A DNA stretch of 64,000 bases from Pectinophora gossypiella (Eukaryota; Arthropoda; Insecta; Lepidoptera; Gelechiidae), in contig NC_065415.1 of the NCBI RefSeq assembly GCF_024362695.1, positions 9,465,438 through 9,529,437 of the forward strand. The letters run 5' to 3'. A model generated the notes under the pieces. That model saw only the letters and a list, made by a program, of their open reading frames with translations. It did not search any database and was not told the DNA's origin. This document shows, piece by piece, positions 57,490 to 64,000 of this stretch. The position numbers and the translations under genes were made by a program. Position 1 is the first letter of the stretch, and every line of letters begins with the position of its first letter.

Positions 57490-58318
57490 TAAACACACCC
57501 ACGATTTGACATAAAAAATGACAATTAAATCACTAGGCGGCTCTAAAAATAATATTGTTCTTCAAATGGAAACTAACTTTAGCAGGCCTACTGGAAGTTG
57601 TCATATTGTATTTCTGTATTTTCCTGTCTATAATAAATTATTTCTTTCAACATTATCTTGTGAAGAATAAATAATAGACTAAACAGGAAATTCCCACGTT
57701 TAATTCTAACTTTTTCTAGATTACGGGTACGACTTGATTTATTTACAACTCTCACTTTTCAAGCGAGGTCCGGTAATGGAGTGGTTAGTTTTATTGCAAC
57801 TAGTGTAGTTAGAGAGGAAAATTGCAACTACGATGTACTTTTGCCTTGTTAAGGCCAGTGGTTTAGCGACCGAGTGGCATTTGGGGCCAGAACTACCTAC
57901 CTACTTTTTCTAGCATTTTGACTATAACATATCGCACTCTCTTAGAGAGTCATAGTTTAAGCGTAAATAGACTAACTGCAGCAAATTATTGTGCACTTAT
58001 AAATGGTGAAGGTACCTATAAGATAATAATACTACTTATCAAAAAAAGATAAGCATTTCCGAATATTTGTTCAACAAAATACAAGTTTAATTAAATTTAA
58101 AATTTGAATAACCTTTTAATATTTACTTTGTAAATAATTGATATTTATTTTTCATTTGTAATACTCGTACTTATTTAATATTTCTCTGATAGTCCTTGTA
58201 AAAAAAAAAATAACGTGTTGTTTAGTTTTTTTGACGAAAAGTGTATTTTTGCCGACCCATAGTCACACCGAGTTACCACGCCGATTAAAGGATATTTCGT
58301 TATACTGCGTGAGTTTTA
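57490..58318. other. No gene seen
   Basis: AT-rich non-coding. Part may be the 5' side of the LINE that follows. Confidence 0.45.
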
Positions 58319-58324
58319 TGCATT

Positions 58325-58800
58325 ATGTATGTACGTAAAAATGTGTCTCTCCTTCCGAGAAACTGTGAAAGGCATACTTACAATATAAGGAATGAAAATA
58401 AAATTGCTATTCAAAATTCTAGATTAAGTAAATTAAATTCTTCTTTCTTGGAGTTATGTATACGTTTTTATAATAAAATACCAGATAATATTTTAAATTT
58501 GTCAGAAAATAAATTTAAAGCTCATGTGAAGCTTACTTTAAGTAAAAAAGATTATTATAAGATTAATGACTACCTAAATGATAAAAATGTCTGGTATTGA
58601 ATGTGTTCCTCTAGTTATTAAATAACTTGTAATGTATACCCTCATTGGTTTTTAAAAGATGTGTTGCTGTTGCAGTTTCTTGTCATTTCTTCTCCTCAGC
58701 CATAGCACCTAGCGAAAAAAAAAAAAAAATTCAAAAATGTTATATTGACCTTCAACAAGTTTATCCATGATAATTACGTTGAATAAATGATTCTGATTTC
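58325..58800 (+). pseudogene. LINE reverse transcriptase C-terminus and 3' end
   Basis: A 91-codon frame ends in 'FYNKIPDNILNL..NKFKAHVK...KDYYKINDYLND..W', the characteristic C-terminus of insect LINE ORF2 proteins. A 3' UTR with an A-run (about 58715-58728) and TTGAATAAATGATTCTG then TTTCTGATTTT follow, as in other LINE ends here. All catalytic parts are missing. Confidence 0.75.
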
Positions 58801-58801
58801 T

Positions 58802-59260
58802 GATTTTATATAGTGAGAACTGAAAAAATAATGAAGGGAGAAACATATTTTACCGATGGAAATAATAATATTCAGACAAACGTAGAAATGTAAAATTATT
58901 TATTTATACGTATCTTACGTCCGAGTGATTCTTTCGCAATCACTCTTGTGCTTAAATTAGCGTAAGCAATAAAATAATTAAATAAAACAAAATAAATATA
59001 GGAGATGAATACAATGATATTCATCTGAGAACAGCAAAGCAGCTTATATTGAACGAGCCCTGAGTTATGCAACCGAATGATGAAACTTTGATAACGTGTT
59101 TGACTTTGGTATTGTCCTTAATCTTACTAATTACTAATTTAACCTCCTTGTTTGAGTGGAAAATAGTCCTGATTCCACGCTTATTTTTATTCTTGTTAGC
59201 TTCTGAATATAAAGAAAATACATTTACAAAATACTTACCTAAGTAAGTATTAACTCACTT
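58802..59260. other. No gene seen
   Basis: AT-rich non-coding DNA. Confidence 0.5.
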
Positions 59261-59264
59261 CTGA

Positions 59265-59345
59265 CTTCTGAGCCGTGGTAACTCAGTTGGAAAAGCACTT
59301 GACTCTTGTGAGGTTGCAGGTTCGAATAACACGTAACGGCAGGCA
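59265..59345 (+). mobile_element. Second-family SINE head
   Basis: GAGCCGTGGTAACTCAGTTGG and GAGGTTGCAGGTTCGAAT match the tRNA-like head at 12245-12352. The body is replaced by the LINE fragment that starts about 20 bases later. Confidence 0.6.
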
Positions 59346-59366
59346 ACACGGGCCTAAACTTTGCTG

Positions 59367-60082
59367 TATGATATATGCCATCATAAGTATGACTGTATCG
59401 ACCTAATTGGTGGGCTTCACTATAATGTGCCACGACGATCACATGTTCGTAATACTCATAAACTGTTTGCATATAAACATTGCCGTACTAATTCTGGAAA
59501 AAGGTCACCCATATGTCGTATTGTGAATACTTACAATATACATTTCAGTCATCTTGATATGCAAAATTTGCGAGTTGGTACCTTTAGGCATATGTTATTG
59601 GAAGGGCTCCGAGAACGGGACTCAACTTAATACTTAAAAGTAACAATTTTATTGTTTCTTCCATGTAATTGCTGTCGTCGGGGTAAACGCACCCGTCCAG
59701 TGGTTTTACACTGATCCCAAGATAATCCTTTATCGTAGGGCTGGGCGGGTGCGCAACCGTTGGTACAATCATAGTATTGCAGTATCATACTATCATCTTG
59801 TAATTTACTCTAATTAACTCTACTTCATCAATACTAAGTAATAAGCAATAGTTAAAACTTATTGTCTATTGTATTGATACATTTCGTTACATTTTTCTCT
59901 TTATTGTATTAATTAATTACTGTTATAGTGTGAGGTTCGATCTGCTTCCTCTTTACTTATTTAGTAAAATGCGGTCAACGCCGCTGGTGGTACAATTACC
60001 AAGTCAAATATTGTAATATTAATTATTAAACCATATTGTATCATTGTTGGTTGATCCAAATAAATAAAAAAAAAAAAAAAAA
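59367..60082 (+). pseudogene. 5'-truncated LINE with poly-A tail
   Basis: A frame to 59630 contains 'VPRRSHVRNTHKLFAYKHCR' and 'TNSGKRSPICRIVNTYN', a C-terminal segment found in many insect LINE ORF2 proteins. It is followed by about 430 bases of 3' UTR and an uninterrupted A-run of about 21 (60065-60085). The preserved tail suggests a fairly young copy, but no target duplication was found. Confidence 0.75.
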
Positions 60083-60094
60083 AAAACCACACCA

Positions 60095-60730
60095 TAAGGA
60101 AAACGGGCGTGAATTTATGTATGATTGTTAAACGTTTTTCTAAAACAAAAATAAAAATCATTTTCATTCAAATGAGAATAAAATGACTAAGGTTCTGAAA
60201 TTAAGTATACAAAAAGTATTATATAACAAACCGTAATTTTGAGCAGTAAGTAGGTATAATTGACCCACAATATATATACAATTATCTAATAATTAAACAT
60301 TACCTTCGGACAGTCCTCTGAAATATCTAATTAACTGTGTAATGTGTAATAATAAAGTGTTCACCTTTTATGCGGTCTCGTGTACACGTAATAACCAAGT
60401 TTATGATTTCATTTACCTCATAATACCTATATATCTTGTCGAGGTTAAATTATTAATATAGTTTCCCACGTGTGGCTATATCTATACTTGTTTTATAAGT
60501 ACGAGCTACCTGTCTAATAGTTCTACACGACTAAACTTCTAATCTGCTAGACCGATTTAGATAAAAAATAGCACTGCGGTCAATTTAGATGATTTATTGA
60601 CACCCAAAGAGTAGGTATTTTCCAGGAGCGAATTAGGAGTAGGTACCTTTCAGAGCGCTCTTAAGAGTATTCCTACGTAAGATTTATAAATATCTCTATA
60701 ATACGCGGGTACTATAGTACCCATTAGATA
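60095..60730. other. No gene seen
   Basis: Non-coding; a short piece at 60095-60130 ('CACACCATAAGG', 'CGGGCGTGAATTTATGTATG') belongs to dispersed repeat D. Confidence 0.5.
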
Positions 60731-60735
60731 TTATA

Positions 60736-60929
60736 CAGGGTGTTAGTGACATCGTAACGAATAATGAGGGGGATGATTCAGACCATGATTCTGAGTTAGG
60801 TAATATCAAGTGGAACTTTTCTGTCACAAAATTCATGTACTTTTGTGTGAAAATTCCACTTGATATTAATTCAGAATCATAGCTTGAATCACCCGTTAAA
60901 GTTTTTGTTACGATGTCACTAACACCCTG
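60736..60929. mobile_element. Palindromic MITE with TA flanks
   Basis: The ends CAGGGTGTTAGTGACATCGT and ACGATGTCACTAACACCCTG are exact inverse copies, flanked on both sides by TA (TATA). Inner segments (GATTCTGAGTT...ATATCAAGTGGA and complement) also pair, so the element is nearly one long hairpin. A TA duplication suggests mobilisation by a Tc1/mariner-type transposase. No ORF of its own. Confidence 0.9.
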
Positions 60930-60939
60930 TATATAGTCC

Positions 60940-62130
60940 TGATGTGACCACCAGGTTACATAATGATGAAGAACCAACTACCGCTGAGTTAAAAAAGCAA
61001 TATTGCAATGTGACATTTGTGCATATAATTTGCTCGACCAGTGTAGACGGCGATACTGCTCACCACCTGTCATGTTGGTCTAACAGAAAACTTGGTAAAG
61101 CGTGGGTACTTAGTTCATCTTCGACGGATGTACCCGTGTTTAGCCTTTGTTGTAGTTTAGTGTAGTTTAATTGTTGGCATGTTGAGCAAGTGAACGGAGA
61201 CTTAGGCCTAACGTTTGTTATACCTTCCTAAAAAAAATCCCTTTACATTATCTATATGTATTTAAGTTGTCAATAGCACACAATTAACTGAAAAGCATTG
61301 TACAATATTGTACCTAATGAAATATTACCGGTCGTATGCGTTAAAACTATGTTTACTTACTTATTCATAATATAACATAGTGTATGACTGAATATATGAG
61401 TGAATTTAGATAGGTATTTAATACTGTTTAAATTTTACTCAATCGCTAAAACTTTACATTATGTTTCCTCACAAGTGCAATAGACCTAAAGGCCAAAGTT
61501 CGACTGTGGTTACAACTGCTGTTAAAATTAGACTTCTTCGCTTTATATTTGGGCAATGCTCAAATAGTTTCAAGACAAGTTTATACTTTGACGTCACAAA
61601 CACGGCTAACGATGAAGTGGCGTGTCAGTAATGTAAAGCCCGAAAGATATTTGCCCTGAGACACTTGAACTGTAATTTAAATTTTAAAACAGATCATCGC
61701 CTTTCCATACTTCGTTCGGCCCAAATGTGAAAGCGCCGTCCAGAGAAAAATAAATGTTGAAGTGATCGAGATCCTTAATATTTTGACAATGACAATAAAC
61801 GTGTATGACCATAGTTTGCCTCCAATTGGATTTTGAAAATCTCGATATTTCATATAATTTATAAACAAAATATGTTTTTAATTTACGAGCTTACTTGAGT
61901 AATATGGCTGGTGGTTAGACTAGAGGACGCTAGGCGAATGGAAAGAAAGAAAGAACCAATAATTATTTTATGATTAATCCATATATACATACATGTGCTC
62001 TATTTGTACTTTTAAGAATTCGTTTACGAGTTGTAACTATTAATTTACCAATTATTTTATCTGATTTTTGTAGCACTTACCCATGCTTAGGGAAACACAC
62101 AAGGAGAAAAGTTTAATTAAAAAAAAATTC
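60940..62130. other. No gene seen
   Basis: AT-rich non-coding DNA. Confidence 0.5.
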
Positions 62131-62131
62131 T

Positions 62132-62208
62132 GACTCGGACGGGACTTGCACCCGCAGCTCTTGTCAAATCGAGATGAGCATGTTAACCATTACACCACCG
62201 GATCCTCC
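62132..62208 (-). tRNA. tRNA pseudogene or tRNA-derived SINE head
   Basis: On the minus strand GATCCGG and CCGAGTC can form a 6/7-pair acceptor stem, GTGTAATGGTTAAC is A-box/D-arm-like, and GCGGGTGCAAGTCCCGT forms a good T arm. The anticodon arm is too long and pairs over only four bases, so no anticodon can be assigned. T runs follow, as after Pol III genes. A functional tRNA is unlikely. Confidence 0.4.
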
Positions 62209-62214
62209 TTCTGT

Positions 62215-63378
62215 TCATGCGAAATTCTTTCGATCTATGTATCGTCATTAACACTTTCAAGGACAGAACGTCTAATGACGTTCCGATCCCAAGGTGTCAT
62301 ATTACCTATTATGAACCACCAATGATCCCATGATCTCTGTCCGTGAAAGGGTTAAGCCGATGCCGGCGCCATCTATCTAGAATATTGAGTACTAAAATTA
62401 CTTTAGAAACATAATTACTTTGTATAAGCTTTGCACACAAGGTCCAAAAGTGGAAGTTATGTTCAGAATGTATAATATAGAATTTATTACGCGCTAAGAG
62501 TAGATACCTACACCAATTATTGTTCGTATTGTAACAATATTGTGTTGTTCAAGTTGAAAGCAGTATAGCACGTTCAATCCTTTGTGGTGTGTGGTCAGTC
62601 TATTATAGAAGCCGGCGTCATACAACGCTGCAAGCCTCGGTCGGTGCTTTAGATACTTAAATGTCAAATCTTAATTAAGTCATAGGAGTTTCTAACAAAC
62701 ACGAGCTCAGGAGGTTATTTTCCCTGATAGTATCAGGGAAGAAAATGTTGACTAACTTTGTGGCGAGCTGTCGTTGTAGGCAAATCCCTTAAATAAAGAC
62801 TATCCAGTTTAGAAGGTACATTTAGATACTTTAAATAAAAAAAATGCTTTGATACTTTCAGTTTCCATCTCTCTTCTATCGTGAGGAGAAGAAGTTTCCA
62901 TCGTACTGCGATAGATGGCGTGATACGTGAAAATGTTTAGAAGTTAGTGTAGAAGTTTCTTTCTAACTCGAGATTATGATGTCAAGAATTACTTTGAAAC
63001 TTCAAGTGTAATTTTTGATAAGAGGCGGTCTTGTAACTTGCCGATACTTACTCCGCATCCTATAATACGGATGACGCGGAACTTAAAAACTCTATAACAA
63101 TTATCTTCCTATTAACCTTGCTTCTTAGAAAATAATGTAATCAAAAAACAATTTACTGACGACAAATGGAAATAAAATTGATGATTTAATTTTAGATGGG
63201 CTCGTTTGATGAGTATCACAAACTGTGTCGGTGATATTAATAGTGCTCAGCGAACGCAAATTATTTCCAGCGCAATGCAAACAGCGTTCGCGCCGGTTCT
63301 AACGCTTCTTGGTCATTTATATTCCACTGTGTTATGAGCGAAATACCTACTATAAATATCATATTTGATAAGACAAAT
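62215..63378. other. No gene seen
   Basis: Non-coding; no recognised repeat. Confidence 0.5.
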
Positions 63379-63392
63379 GCACCGCATCTACC

Positions 63393-63718
63393 ACTGGCCT
63401 CCGTGGTCCAGTGGTTGAGCGTCGTCCTCACGATCCGGAGGTCCCGGGTTCGAATCCCGCTGGAGACAAATCACAAAAATAACTTTGTGATCCCTAATTT
63501 TGTTAGGAAATTACAGGCTAATCACCTGATTGTCCAAAAGTAAGATGATCCGTGCTTCCGAAGGCACGTTAAGCCGTTAGTCCCGGTTCCTATTTACTGA
63601 TGTAAGTACGTAGTCATTACATGAGTCATGTCAAGGGAATATGGCGGCTCAATAATAACCCTGACACCAGGGTTGATGGGGTTGGTAATCCACCTCACAA
63701 CCCACACGATATAAGAAG
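63393..63718 (+). mobile_element. Full-length SINE, type II tail, with 12-bp target duplication
   Basis: Head GGCCTCCGTGGTCCAGTGG and B box GGTTCGAATCC, the shared body, then the type II tail (GACACCAGGGTTGATGGGG ... CACACGATATAAGAAG). Flanked by ACCGCATCTACC at 63381-63392 and 63719-63730. It is the best-defined type II copy here. Confidence 0.95.
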
Positions 63719-63754
63719 ACCGCATCTACCGCAATTTAATATAATATTGTATTC

Positions 63755-63812
63755 ACTTCCTATCCATCCATAGGGAAAGCCCGTGCCCCAGCAGTGGGGA
63801 CGTTAATGGGCT
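63755..63812 (+). mobile_element. SINE type III tail fragment
   Basis: 'CTATCCATCCATAGGG', 'CCCGTGCCCCAGCAGTGGGG' and 'TTAATGGGCTGATGATGATG' match the complement of 47211-47290. Confidence 0.85.
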
Positions 63813-63879
63813 GATGATGATGTATTCACTTACTCCGTTACGGTCCGGTGCATTTGTCTTTATATACTGGGTTACGGTC

Positions 63880-63930
63880 TTTTTCATCTGGCCAAGTAAT
63901 TAATGCCATTTGCGGCAAATCTACAATAAG
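63880..63930 (-). repeat. Dispersed repeat A, partial inverted copy
   Basis: The complement reads GATTTGCCGCAAATGGCATT, AATTACTTGGCCAGATG, matching the start of the other A copies. Confidence 0.7.
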
Positions 63931-64000
63931 TCACGTCAATAAAAGTTCGTTTTCAAATACGTTTTCCTTACGGTCTGTGATAGGATAATTCCCCACTCTC

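Noticed and set aside
60696..60977. 93-codon minus frame
   Set aside because: Translation of the palindromic MITE.

Overview
The window is AT-rich animal nuclear DNA, most likely from a moth or butterfly (Lepidoptera). The pointers are several families of tRNA-headed SINEs ending in the 'CAGCAGTGGGA' type of tail, a Helitron-like element ending in AAAAGCTAG, LINE 3' ends with GATT or GATTT tails, and short GC-rich islands in AT-rich non-coding sequence. There is no bacterial, organellar or rRNA signature.

Only two host genes can be supported. On the plus strand at 50353-51518 is a complete two-exon gene for a secreted lipase of the pancreatic-lipase family. It has a signal peptide, a 98-bp GT-AG intron and a full Ser-Asp-His triad. 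On the minus strand at 21051-21417 is the first coding exon of a secreted protein that looks like a neuropeptide prohormone. It has a signal peptide and basic cleavage sites and ends at a consensus splice donor in phase 1; no later exon was recognised in the window. About 4 kb upstream on the same strand (25.6 kb) is a TATA box with a perfect CRE and GC-rich flank that could be its distal promoter.

The rest is transposon-rich non-coding DNA. 1-8 kb: SINEs, a 3' fragment of a LINE reverse transcriptase, and a decayed Jockey-like RT on the minus strand. 8.5-12.1 kb: a non-autonomous LTR retrotransposon with 622-bp LTRs, a TATA target duplication, no protein, and two tandem arrays (71-bp and 23-bp units) inside. 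12-21 kb: SINE fragments, TA and CA microsatellites and a hAT-like non-autonomous transposon. 21-31 kb: the prohormone exon, a promoter-like site, a 5'-truncated SINE and a 161-bp LINE stub (both with target duplications), a fold-back element and several GC-rich islands. 31-44 kb: a full-length SINE, a Harbinger-like MITE, perfect hairpins, a fold-back retro-insertion with a 15-bp target duplication, and a long dispersed repeat. 45.9-47.6 kb: a Helitron-like element followed by a composite element with a nested SINE. 50-51.6 kb: the lipase. 53-64 kb: further SINE, LINE and Helitron remnants, a palindromic MITE and a SINE with a 12-bp target duplication.

The two host genes show no sign of working together. 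The retroelements do relate to one another: LINE 3' ends sit among SINEs whose varied tails may have been borrowed from LINEs. No wholly new enzymatic system was found. The most interesting items are the prohormone exon with its candidate promoter, the protein-less LTR element with internal satellites, and the fold-back retro-insertion.
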